DNA of 64,000 bases, taken from the NCBI RefSeq assembly GCF_014654365.1, contig NZ_BNAY01000005.1, positions 496,001 through 560,000 on the forward strand. The letters are read 5' to 3'. Below the pieces are notes generated by a model that had not been told where the DNA came from, searched no databases, and saw only the letters and a program-made list of their open reading frames with translations. The position numbers were made by a program, and so were the translations under genes. Below are positions 51,742-59,165 of this stretch, one piece after another; position 1 is the stretch's first letter; each line of letters begins with the position of its first letter. This DNA comes from Amycolatopsis oliviviridis. Lineage in GTDB: Bacteria; Actinomycetota; Actinomycetes; Mycobacteriales; Pseudonocardiaceae.

Positions 51742-53169
51742 GTGAAGTCGAAGAAGCTGGACGCGTCGAAGACCGTGCTGACGCGGCGGTGGCGGAATCG
51801 CGGGGGTACATGGTGGTGGGCGATCGTCGTTATCGTCGTCCCGGTCGCGTTGATCGCGGCCGCGGCTCTGACCATGCTGCTGATGTTCGTCGACCCCGGC
51901 AGCGACGTGAAGAACAAGATCGAGCTGATCAAGGTCGGCCTCGCAGTCGCTGCTGGTACTGGCGGCGTGGTCGCACTGGTGCTCACTGGGCGCCGGCAAT
52001 GGTCCACCGAGCACGACGCTACTGAACGACGGCTCACCGATTTGTACGTCAAGGCCGTTGACCAGCTGGGGTCCGACAAAGCTGCCGTCCGTCACGGCGG
52101 GCTTTACGCGCTGGAACGGGTGGCCCAGGACAACCCGGATCACCGCCAAGTTGTGGTCGACGTGATCTGCGCCTACCTTCGTGCCCCATTTCAAGTACCC
52201 GGTTTCCGAAGGCCCCGTAAGCGACCAGGGATCCACCGCCCTCTGGTACCCAGAAGGGGGCCTTCCCTGCAAAACACCGCTAGTGGAGACCGGACCGAGT
52301 CGCCGAACGTGGCCGAACTCGAAGACGACGCCAAGGATGAACTGGAAGTCCGCCTGACAGCCCAGCGCATCCTTGCCAAACATCTGAGACCAGGCGACGA
52401 TCCGAAACATCCCACAAAAGCCTTCTGGAAAGACATCAATCTCGACCTGGCCGGTGCCACACTCATCGACTTCAACCTGGAGTGCTGCCAGATCAACGAG
52501 GCCAGCTTCATCAGGGTGACCTTCGTCGGCGACGTCCAGTTCCGCGAGGCGACGTTCACAGGCACCGCCTGCTTCGACAGTGCGGCCTTCGCAGGCACCG
52601 CCTGCTTCGCCGGGGCGGCCTTTAACGGCGCGGCCTGGTTCCGCGAAGTGATTTTCATCGGTACTGCCTGGTTCGACGAGATGGCCTTCACCAGCGACAC
52701 CGACTTCAACAAGGCGACCTTTGCCAGTACCGCATACTTTCGTGGGACAGACTTCGGCGGGTTCACCCAGTTCGACGAAGTGACCTTCGCCAGCGATGCC
52801 GACTTCGATAGTGCGACCTTCATGGGCGACGCCTCGTTCGCCATGGCGACTTTTACCCGCGACGCCGGTTTCCACGTCGTGACCTTCGCTCGCGATGCGC
52901 GGTTCTACGAGGCAACCTTCGAAGCCGGACCGGGTGCCTTCCTGGCGCGTATCCGCCCGAACAACCTAGACTTTTGGGGCTCATCATGGCCGCTCGGGTG
53001 GACTGTCGAACTAACAGACGATGCGGAACAGGAGTGGCTACTGCTGGTTCCCGTGCCAGTGGTTCTCGATCAGGAGCAACCTCAGGAAAGACACCGAAGC
53101 AGTCGGGACATCACCTGGTCGGGTTTTGACCGTCCAGCACTCGGCTGGCCTGGAAGCGGGTGCCCGTAG
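51742..53169 (+). CDS. Pentapeptide-repeat membrane protein
   Basis: A 475-residue protein. Two transmembrane helices occupy about 26-50 and 62-82; a short cytosolic helical segment (LYVKAVDQLGSDKAAVRHGGLYALERVAQDN) is typical of actinobacterial pentapeptide-repeat proteins. From about residue 235 to 395, phenylalanines recur every fifth residue (ATFTGTACFDSAAFAG style), predicting a right-handed quadrilateral beta-helix. The last 70 residues are unrelated and may be non-native, since they overlap the convergent gene by 59 bp. Function is unknown; some relatives mimic DNA or act as membrane effectors. GTG start. Confidence 0.75.
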   Translation: MKSKKLDASKTVLTRRWRNRGGTWWWAIVVIVVPVALIAAAALTMLLMFVDPGSDVKNKIELIKVGLAVAAGTGGVVALVLTGRRQWSTEHDATERRLTDLYVKAVDQLGSDKAAVRHGGLYALERVAQDNPDHRQVVVDVICAYLRAPFQVPGFRRPRKRPGIHRPLVPRRGPSLQNTASGDRTESPNVAELEDDAKDELEVRLTAQRILAKHLRPGDDPKHPTKAFWKDINLDLAGATLIDFNLECCQINEASFIRVTFVGDVQFREATFTGTACFDSAAFAGTACFAGAAFNGAAWFREVIFIGTAWFDEMAFTSDTDFNKATFASTAYFRGTDFGGFTQFDEVTFASDADFDSATFMGDASFAMATFTRDAGFHVVTFARDARFYEATFEAGPGAFLARIRPNNLDFWGSSWPLGWTVELTDDAEQEWLLLVPVPVVLDQEQPQERHRSSRDITWSGFDRPALGWPGSGCP

Positions 53170-54169
53170 CTGGTGAAACGAGCGCGACGGAGTCTTTCGG
53201 CAGGGTCGCCGAGCCGGGCCGATAGCCGTTGAACGTGACATCTCGTGGAGGTTTGTTCGGCCACTGGCCAGATGGTTGCACTATCTGGTCTGGATGATCT
53301 CGTCGATAGGCCCAGAGCTGTTCGCAGGCAACGAATGTGCCAACGACCGCACTGTTCAGGGAGTCGACAATCCCGGCAAGTGTGTCGAGTGAGTCCTCTT
53401 CGAGGAAGAGTTTACGGGGATCGCTGGCCGTGCGGTAGGCGTGCGCCTCGGGGTAGTCGGGCTGCCTTGGCAGCGGCCGCGCGATCTTGTCTTTCTGGAT
53501 GTAGTTGACCGCAATGCGCGCGCCGCGATGAACGCGGTCGTTGCGGCTCCATCTCGTCCAGTCCAGCCATCCTTCGGGTCCCGCGTGGTGAAGCGAGGAT
53601 CTAGCAGCGCGGAGAAGAGTTCCCTGCTTGTCGGTCGGGTCGAGGACCTTCTTCTGCAGCTTGAGCTGTCCTCGGACGTCCGGTCCCGGATAGTCCGCCC
53701 CGTCGGTCAGCGGGAGTAGCTTGCCGAGGTCAGCCTTCACGAGTTCCATGTCAAACCCGCCAACGGCAATGATGATGCCCGCCAGGTTGTCCAGTGTGGA
53801 TCCAGCCGCTCGAAGAACGCCCGCGGTGTGCGCGTCGATGCGCGCTTCGCGGCGTGCTTCTTGGTCGCCTCGGATGAGGCTTTTGCTTCGGCCAGCGCCG
53901 TTCTTGAACTGTGCGATGGTCCAACGGTCGTCGCTGAACCGGCATTCACGCAAGTCGTAGAGGTGGATCGCCCCAATGCGAAGGTTCTCTCCGACGCCGA
54001 GGACGAGGCCGTAGAGGTAGTCCATGATTCCGGTAACCGCGTCGATATCGAGGCCGTAGTCGTGCCACCAGGCGCATCCTCCTCGCGTGGTGTCGAAGTC
54101 GGCCTGGATAAGGGCTGTCAGGTCGTCGGCAGCCTTGAGTGCTTTGTGGACTGGCTCGTGGTAGCGCAT
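53111..54169 (-). CDS. Island protein with HEPN-like RNxxxH motif
   Basis: A 352-residue protein I do not recognise as a whole. Residues 209-214 read RNDRVH, followed by RG, which fits the R(N/D)x3-4H active-site signature of HEPN ribonuclease domains; the surrounding sequence (about 185-225) is helical as HEPN requires. The N-terminal half has a hydrophobic helix (GIMDYLYGLVLGVGENL). If it is a HEPN RNase, linkage to the STAND ATPase suggests a sensor/effector pair. ATG start; the 3' end overlaps the pentapeptide gene. The HEPN reading rests on one motif and needs structural support. Confidence 0.55.
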   Translation of the reverse strand: MRYHEPVHKALKAADDLTALIQADFDTTRGGCAWWHDYGLDIDAVTGIMDYLYGLVLGVGENLRIGAIHLYDLRECRFSDDRWTIAQFKNGAGRSKSLIRGDQEARREARIDAHTAGVLRAAGSTLDNLAGIIIAVGGFDMELVKADLGKLLPLTDGADYPGPDVRGQLKLQKKVLDPTDKQGTLLRAARSSLHHAGPEGWLDWTRWSRNDRVHRGARIAVNYIQKDKIARPLPRQPDYPEAHAYRTASDPRKLFLEEDSLDTLAGIVDSLNSAVVGTFVACEQLWAYRRDHPDQIVQPSGQWPNKPPRDVTFNGYRPGSATLPKDSVALVSPATGTRFQASRVLDGQNPTR

Positions 54170-54395
54170 GGTCGGTCCTACCTTCGGCGTGGTGCCGGTC
54201 AGCGGAACATTGTATCGGTCGAAACCGTTCCAAGTCTCCCGATTTCAACGCTGGCCGCGCGAGCCGCACTTGACCGCCTTGGCGGGCCGGGCTCGTCCGG
54301 GCGGTAGGGTGCCTACCTAATCGGGGGTGTTGCTTCCTGCGCTTGCGGCAAATCGTGATACTTGAGCAAAGGCTGCGACTCAGGAAAGAAATTGA

Positions 54396-54530
54396 ACTGA
54401 TTACAACAAGTACGGCAAGGACGACGACGCCTTCGCGACGTTCCCCGAGGACGAGCTGCCGCTCGACGAGGACCCTGACGAGGAACAGGACGACGAGGAG
54501 GAGTACGACTTGGACGACGAGGACGCCTGA
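54396..54530 (+). pseudogene. Coding remnant: acidic C-terminal tail without a start codon
   Basis: After an in-frame TGA, 44 sense codons run to TGA at 54528-54530 and encode a strongly acidic tail (FPEDELPLDEDPDEEQ, then EEEYDLDDEDA). No ATG, GTG or other usable start precedes it. It looks like the 3' end of a lost gene left during island rearrangement. The rest of 54170-54660 holds no convincing gene. Confidence 0.4.
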
Positions 54531-54665
54531 TCCTGCGCTGAACGTGCCACCCGACGGCGGGCACGCGATCACCCATAGCGTGTCTAAGGTGCCTGGTCTG
54601 TCGACAAGGCGAAGCAGCCAAGGTCGCCGACAGGATGGTCGGTGAGTCCACCTCAGGGAGAGGCG

Positions 54666-54827
54666 ATGCCTACGAACCCCGAGTTCTTCGGCCTTACCGC
54701 GTTAAGCACGATGGTCGCGGTGTTCGCCTTCATAGTTGCCCTGACCATCAGGCCGTGGCTAGCTAGCAAGCGTGACCACATACCGCTCACACAAGACTAT
54801 CGGCCATCAGAAGCTCCCTCCCAGTAG
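54666..54827 (+). CDS. Small single-pass membrane protein
   Basis: A 53-residue ORF with one hydrophobic helix (LTALSTMVAVFAFIVALTI) and a charged C-terminus. The ATG is preceded by CAGGGAGAGG at a good distance. It overlaps the convergent STAND gene by 31 bp. Function is unknown; small membrane proteins occur as toxins or anchors in such islands. Confidence 0.5.
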   Translation: MPTNPEFFGLTALSTMVAVFAFIVALTIRPWLASKRDHIPLTQDYRPSEAPSQ

Positions 54828-57196
54828 GCGAGGTTGTTTCGGGTCATGTGGGTGTCGGGGTGGTCGGGGCCGAGTACGCGTAGTCGGTCGGCGAGAAGTT
54901 CTTCGTATGCGGTGGCGGCGCCGGCGGGGTCGCCGGCCTCGCCCCGCCAGTAGGCGAGGTTGCTTCGGGTAGTGAGGGTGCGAGGGTGGTTGGGCCCGAG
55001 TATGCGCAGGTAGTCGGTGACGAGCTTTTCGTATGCGGTGGCGGCGCCGGCGGGGTCGCCGATGTGGCCCCGCCAGGAGGCGAGGTTGTTTCGGGTGGTG
55101 AGGGTGTCGGGGTGGTCGGGGCCGAGTAGGCGTAGTCGGTCGGTAAGGAGTTCTTCGGTAGCGGTGGCAGCGCTGGCGGGGTCACCAGCACTGCCTCGCC
55201 AGGAGGCGAGGTTGTTTCGGGTGGTGAGGGTGTCGGGGTGGTCGGGGCCGAGTACGCGTAGTCGGTCGGCGAGAAGTTCTTCGTGAGCGGTGGCGGCGCC
55301 GGCGGGGTCGCCGGCCTCGCCCCGCCAGGTTGCGTGGTTGCTTCGGGCGGCAAGGGTGTCGGGGTGGTCGGGCCCGAGTACGCGTAGTCGGTCGGCGAGA
55401 AGTTCTTCGTATGCGGTGGCGGCGCCGGCGGGGTCGCCGATGTGGCCTCGCCAGGTTGCGAGGTAGCTTCGGGCGGAGAGAGTGTCGGGGTGGTCGGGGC
55501 CCAAGTAGTTATTTGCTTCTTCGTGGAGTCGAGTGCTCTCGGTAGTAGCAGAGTTCAGAAGTCCCGCGTTGCCTAAGCTCATTGCGTTGAGAAACAGCAA
55601 AGGGTGCCCATCAGGTTGCCAGAGGTATTGCTCGGCAACGTCATGTAGGACGACCGCGTTTGCTCGTAGCGCCTGGACCAGTTCGCGGTCGGTTTCAACG
55701 TCCGGCCACATGGACGAGAAGGCTTCCGCAGTTGTACGAGCGAGCTCTCCGAGCGAGTCAGCGGAGAGCGTGTCGCGGACGGCGCGCTGGACCAGGCCGT
55801 GCACTCGGACTCCCCGGTGAGTTTCGGTAAGGTCAAGTGTGAGCAGACTGAACCTGCTTAAGCACTCCAGCCCGCCTGTCGTAACACTGGCACTGACTGC
55901 TTGGCCCAAGCGGTCAGAGAGATATCGAGTGATGGCTTCAGTTGTGAAAATTGCTGCGGGGATACCCGCGGGGTCGAGCAGTGACGCCAACTCCAGCATG
56001 GGACGTGCTACGCCTACAGGGTCCAGCTGGTCTGCCGCGTCGATCGATACAGCCCAGGTGGCCGCTACCGTTTGCTCGTGTCCGTCTGGGAGATCTTGTT
56101 CCTTGGGAAAAACTTCGCGCAACGCGGTTCGGTGCTTGCCTACTTGGTCGAGGTAGCCGGTAGTGCTGAGTAGCGGTTTGTTCGATAAGTAGGCGGTAGC
56201 CTGTGCCAGCGCTAGTGGCAGATACCCAAGGTCTTTCGCCAGCGCCGCCAGGTCCCGCTGCTCTTCTTCGGTACGCGCACGATCGGGGAGCTTTTCGAGC
56301 AGATAGGTCGAGGCTTCGTCGATGGTGAAGAGGTCGACGTCGACAGTCTGGCGGCGATACCCGTGGAGAGCAGCATCGCGTCGGCGAGTGGTGACGATGA
56401 CCTGTCCCGCGGCGGAGTGTGGTGGCCAGAGTCCGGATAGGTGGTCGGGGTGTTGCAGATCGTCGAGGACGATCAGCCATCGACATGAGGTTTCAGCCAA
56501 CCATTCCAGTAGCCGGCGCCAGGCGCGCTCCGGTTTGTCCGGTGCCTGGCCCAGCATCTCCACGGCCACTTCGATGTAGGAGGCGATGATGGCGTCGCGG
56601 CTGCGGGCGGGAATCCACACCAACAGGTCCACATCCTCGGTGTCCCAGCGCGTGTGTGCGTGATCCGCTGCGATCTGGGTCTTGCCGACTCCGCCCAGCC
56701 CGATCAGCAGGCTCGTGGGGCTGGCCCCGGTGACAACCACGGTGCCCCCGTCCCCGGCCGACCGGGCAAGCCGGTCGGACACGGCACGGCGTTGGTACGC
56801 GTGTGCCAGTACTGGCACGGAGCCGAACAACCGCGGTTCAGGCTGGCCAGTGACCGTTCGCGAGCGCGGCGCTTCAGAGGGGGATCTCCGAGCGGAGGTT
56901 TCGAGCATCTGCGTGAGCGTGCCGTGATGGCCGCGCATCTCCGTGAGAATCTCGTCCCTGCGAAGCCCGATACCTTTGGTCCCTGCCGCCTGGATACAGG
57001 CGATCGCGTAGACCGCGACTCGCTCCCACGGCGGCGCCTTGACGAACTTGCCCTTCAGCAGGTCCGAGAGAGAAGACTTCGTCAGCTTCTCTCCGGCCTT
57101 CCTGGCATGGTCCACGAGTTCAGACTGCTGCGGGTTCCCAGCCTTCGCGCGCAGCTGCTGCAACTGGCTGACGAACCAGTCCTGCGGACTCGTCAC
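54797..57196 (-). CDS. STAND ATPase: HTH-like domain, NB-ARC and tetratricopeptide repeats
   Basis: A 799-residue signal-transduction ATPase. Residues 1-100 form a helical, XRE-like N-terminal domain. The NB-ARC core has Walker A GLGGVGKT (166-173), Walker B WLIVLDDL (240-247), VTTRRRD and the GLPLALAQA-like GYLPLALAQAT. A winged-helix segment follows, and the C-terminus holds about six 42-residue kinesin-light-chain-type TPRs (LGPDHPDTL...RNNLA). Such proteins act as regulators or as ligand-sensing defence ATPases that oligomerise on recognition. GTG at 57196, 7 bases after GGAGG. The final repeat is truncated. Confidence 0.85.
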   Translation of the reverse strand: MTSPQDWFVSQLQQLRAKAGNPQQSELVDHARKAGEKLTKSSLSDLLKGKFVKAPPWERVAVYAIACIQAAGTKGIGLRRDEILTEMRGHHGTLTQMLETSARRSPSEAPRSRTVTGQPEPRLFGSVPVLAHAYQRRAVSDRLARSAGDGGTVVVTGASPTSLLIGLGGVGKTQIAADHAHTRWDTEDVDLLVWIPARSRDAIIASYIEVAVEMLGQAPDKPERAWRRLLEWLAETSCRWLIVLDDLQHPDHLSGLWPPHSAAGQVIVTTRRRDAALHGYRRQTVDVDLFTIDEASTYLLEKLPDRARTEEEQRDLAALAKDLGYLPLALAQATAYLSNKPLLSTTGYLDQVGKHRTALREVFPKEQDLPDGHEQTVAATWAVSIDAADQLDPVGVARPMLELASLLDPAGIPAAIFTTEAITRYLSDRLGQAVSASVTTGGLECLSRFSLLTLDLTETHRGVRVHGLVQRAVRDTLSADSLGELARTTAEAFSSMWPDVETDRELVQALRANAVVLHDVAEQYLWQPDGHPLLFLNAMSLGNAGLLNSATTESTRLHEEANNYLGPDHPDTLSARSYLATWRGHIGDPAGAATAYEELLADRLRVLGPDHPDTLAARSNHATWRGEAGDPAGAATAHEELLADRLRVLGPDHPDTLTTRNNLASWRGSAGDPASAATATEELLTDRLRLLGPDHPDTLTTRNNLASWRGHIGDPAGAATAYEKLVTDYLRILGPNHPRTLTTRSNLAYWRGEAGDPAGAATAYEELLADRLRVLGPDHPDTHMTRNNLAYWEGASDGR
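54826..55510. repeat. 126-bp tandem repeats within the STAND gene
   Basis: Five to six near-identical 126-bp units (42 codons each), recognisable by the recurring GGGTGTCGGGGTGGTCGGG and GGCGGCGCCGGCGGGGTCGC blocks. They encode the TPRs. Identity at DNA level well beyond what the protein needs indicates recent expansion or gene conversion, so copy number may vary between strains. Confidence 0.85.
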
Positions 57197-57395
57197 CGCG
57201 CGTCCTCCCACCCCTATCTCCGGATTCCGGAACCGTCCGGATTCCGGATCTCGGAACCTACTGGATCCAGCAGACCGACCCGTGCTGATCCGGGCTCCGC
57301 CGAGAACAGCACCCCCGAACGGCCCAACACCTCATCGTTGTCCTCAGCAGGCCTGCGACCCCAACCTTCACCGACACCTGCGAGGAGCAACCTTC

Positions 57396-57512
57396 ATGTC
57401 CCACACACGCAACCGGCAGCCCCGGCCCCTGGTCCGTACGGTTCTCAGCGGCGTGATCTCCGGCCTCACCCGCACCATCCTGGACTGGCTGATCAACCAA
57501 CTCCACCTGTGA
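57396..57512 (+). CDS. 38-residue island peptide
   Basis: A short ORF: basic N-terminus (MSHTRNRQPRPLVRT) and an amphipathic helical tail (VLSGVISGLTRTILDWLINQ, then LHL). ATG preceded by CGAGGAGC about 9 bases upstream and followed 10 bases after the stop by a hairpin, so it has the signals of a real gene. It diverges from the STAND gene across about 200 bp. It could be a toxin, a sensor trigger or a membrane-active peptide; no family is recognised. Confidence 0.5.
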   Translation: MSHTRNRQPRPLVRTVLSGVISGLTRTILDWLINQLHL

Positions 57513-57522
57513 CCGGATAAAA

Positions 57523-57568
57523 CGGCCGCCAGCCGGTACTCGTTACAGAGTGCCGGCTGGCCCGGCCG
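57523..57568. terminator. Terminator-like hairpin after the 38-residue ORF
   Basis: CGGCCGCCAGCCGGTACTC (57523-57541) pairs with GAGTGCCGGCTGG...CGGCCG (57548-57568) with a small bulge and a 6-base loop. No U-tract, as usual in high-GC actinobacteria. Confidence 0.6.
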
Positions 57569-57586
57569 CGGAGATAACGTCGAGCC

Positions 57587-57614
57587 GTGGATCCTGATCC
57601 ACACTCTGAGCCAC
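57587..57614. repeat. GTGGATC palindrome, right inner copy
   Basis: GTGGATCCTGATCCAC followed by ACTCTGAGCCAC, in the same orientation as the left inner copy. It lies about 96 bases before the right attachment copy, in the otherwise empty stretch 57569-57709. Confidence 0.6.
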
Positions 57615-57709
57615 GAACTGATGCCCACCCATGCCAACGGAGCCCAATTTCGTCCAACTGGCGCCGCTCGTGACCAGGGGATCCACGTATCAGCACAGGA
57701 GCGCTGGAA

Positions 57710-57753
57710 CTTGTAAACAGAAGGTCAGGGGTTCGAGCCCCCCTTGGCGGCTC
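57710..57753 (+). repeat. Right attachment-site copy (partial tRNA-Thr)
   Basis: Repeats the 3' part of tRNA-Thr from CTTGTAAACAG to GGCGGCTC, with six instead of five C residues at the T-stem/acceptor junction. Bases before 57710 do not match the tRNA 5' half, so this is not a functional tRNA gene. Confidence 0.88.
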
Positions 57754-57816
57754 CCTTCTAAAGGCACCCCTGAGCAGGGATTTTCATTTCGGAAAGATCC
57801 GTGGACTCGTACTGAA

Positions 57817-57832
57817 GTGGATCTTGGTCCAC
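57817..57832. repeat. GTGGATC palindrome, outside the right attachment copy
   Basis: GTGGATCTTGGTCCAC begins 64 bases after the end of the right attachment copy, exactly the spacing seen at the left end inside the island. It lies in the 3' flank of the cold-shock gene. Confidence 0.55.
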
Positions 57833-57874
57833 GGATCTCGCCGGGAAGTGATCGGCCATCGGTGGGCCGCCTCT

Positions 57875-58822
57875 TCAGAGGCGTTCGACGCGGTCGGCCT
57901 GCGGGCCCCGGTCGCTCTGACGCACCGCGTACCGGACCCGGTCACCCTTCTGCAGCGGCTCCGACCCCATGATCACGGACGCGTGGGCGAAGAGATCGTC
58001 GCCGCCCGCGTCCGGGGTGATGAAGCCGAAGCCGCGGTCGCCGTCGTAGCGCGCGACGACGCCCTCGCCGCCTCGTACGGGCACGTCCCGCGACGCCGGC
58101 CCTGCGGCCGCGGCAGGTGCCGGCCGCTGCGGCGCCGTCTGGGGCTCGGCGCCCCGGACCAGGTGCACGTCGCGGGCCTGCGGGCCCTTGTCTCCACTGG
58201 TCACCTCGTAGGCGACGCGGTCGCCCTCCGCGAGCCACGTCAGCCCCTCGGCCAGGGCCCGGGCGTGAACGAAGACGTCCCCGGCGCCGGAGTCGGGGTT
58301 GATGAAGCCGAAGCCCTTGTCCTCGTCGTACCAGGCCACCGTGCCGTCGGCACCGTCCGCGACACCGGCCGCAGCGGGTGAGCCGGCCCCTGCTCCCAGC
58401 GGGATCACGTGCCCGGCCTGCGGGCCGCGCTCGCCTTCGACGATCACGAAGGCCACCCGCTGCCCCTCGGTGACCACGCCGCCGGTCACGATGGCGGAGC
58501 TGTGCACGAAGATGTCGGCGCCGCCGCCGTCCGGCGACGCGAAGCCGTACCCCTTGCCCGGCTCGTACCAGTTGACGGTGCCGAGCAGGCCCACGGCGCT
58601 GCCGGCGGCCGCATCGGCGGTGACGCGAACGCGCAGCGCCTGGGGCCCGCGGTCGTTCTCGCCGACCTCGAACACGACGGCCTGACCCTCGCGGAGCACT
58701 TTCCCGCCGCCGTCCCCGACGATCTCGGAGGCGTGCACGAACACGTCCGGCGAGCCGTCCTCGGGCGCGAGGAAGCCGAAACCCCGTTCGGCGTCGAACC
58801 AACGGACGGTCCCTTGCGGCAT
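57875..58822 (-). CDS. Protein with four cold-shock domains
   Basis: A 315-residue protein made of four CspA-like domains at about 3-68, 80-140, 159-222 and 253-315, joined by Ala/Gly/Pro linkers. Each keeps RNP1 (RGFGF 13-17, KGYGF 90-94, KGFGF 169-173, RGFGF 263-267) and RNP2 (VFVH, IFVH, VFVH, LFAH). Bacterial cold-shock proteins are normally single-domain, about 67 residues. Multi-domain binding of RNA or single-stranded DNA with high avidity is implied, recalling eukaryotic UNR/CSDE1. ATG start. It lies just outside the island's right end and is probably core. Confidence 0.9.
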   Translation of the reverse strand: MPQGTVRWFDAERGFGFLAPEDGSPDVFVHASEIVGDGGGKVLREGQAVVFEVGENDRGPQALRVRVTADAAAGSAVGLLGTVNWYEPGKGYGFASPDGGGADIFVHSSAIVTGGVVTEGQRVAFVIVEGERGPQAGHVIPLGAGAGSPAAAGVADGADGTVAWYDEDKGFGFINPDSGAGDVFVHARALAEGLTWLAEGDRVAYEVTSGDKGPQARDVHLVRGAEPQTAPQRPAPAAAAGPASRDVPVRGGEGVVARYDGDRGFGFITPDAGGDDLFAHASVIMGSEPLQKGDRVRYAVRQSDRGPQADRVERL

Positions 58823-59165
58823 AAAAGGCTCCAGGTCGAGAGGGCGGGCACTGGCCCCCAGTCTCTCTGACCGACCTCCGGTCCGTCAGGCCGGGCCCAC
58901 CGGCGGGCGGTGCGGAGCCAGGGGCGGGCCTTCGGTTCACCTAGCGACACACCGAGTTTTGAGTCATCGGCCGTTCGAGCCGGTGGCCGCCGCAAGGTGA
59001 AGCGGGTATTTCGGTCACCACAACACAATCACAACATTTCCCCCGGCGGTGCCGGTAAGAATTCCTCCCATTGCGGGGGGAACAGCAGAAAGAGCCGGTA
59101 TTCGGTCGCCGGCTGACGGGGGCCCCGTGTCCGAAGGGGCGGGTTGGTCGTGAGCGGGGAACGGG
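58823..59165. other. Intergenic region between the divergent cold-shock and SARP genes
   Basis: A 343-bp stretch with no convincing ORF and no lanthipeptide precursor visible. It must hold the promoters of both divergent genes. A relatively AT-rich segment (ACCACAACACAATCACAACA, about 59015-59034) about 130 bp before the SARP start is the best promoter or SARP-binding candidate, but no direct heptamer repeats could be fixed. Confidence 0.4.

Larger units (their letters stand above)
50865..57753. mobile_element. tRNA-Thr-bounded genomic island without recognisable recombinase
   Basis: About 6.85 kb lies between the tRNA-Thr 3' half and its partial copy at 57710-57753. This is the classical footprint of site-specific integration into a tRNA gene. 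Content: a hypothetical protein, a pentapeptide-repeat membrane protein, a HEPN-like protein, a coding remnant, a small membrane protein, a STAND/TPR ATPase and a 38-residue ORF. No integrase, excisionase or replication gene was found on either strand, so it is a remnant or depends on a recombinase supplied in trans. The coding style is less GC-extreme than the surrounding core genes. Confidence 0.82.

Noticed and set aside
51576..52079. Upstream extension of the 50880-51575 island ORF
   Set aside because: It is antisense to the 5' part of the pentapeptide-repeat gene and has low-complexity Ser/Thr-rich translation.
54844..55353. Pro/Thr-rich 169-codon minus-strand ORF in the repeat region
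   Set aside because: It is the repeated TPR DNA read in another frame; the periodic Pro-rich sequence is an artefact of the 126-bp units.
57710..57753. Second tRNA-Thr gene
   Set aside because: Only the 3' part matches; the D-arm and 5' acceptor are absent, so it is an attachment-site copy.
50865..57753. Integrase or excisionase inside the island
   Set aside because: All plausible ORFs on both strands were read; none shows tyrosine or serine recombinase residues or an excisionase-type HTH of the right size.
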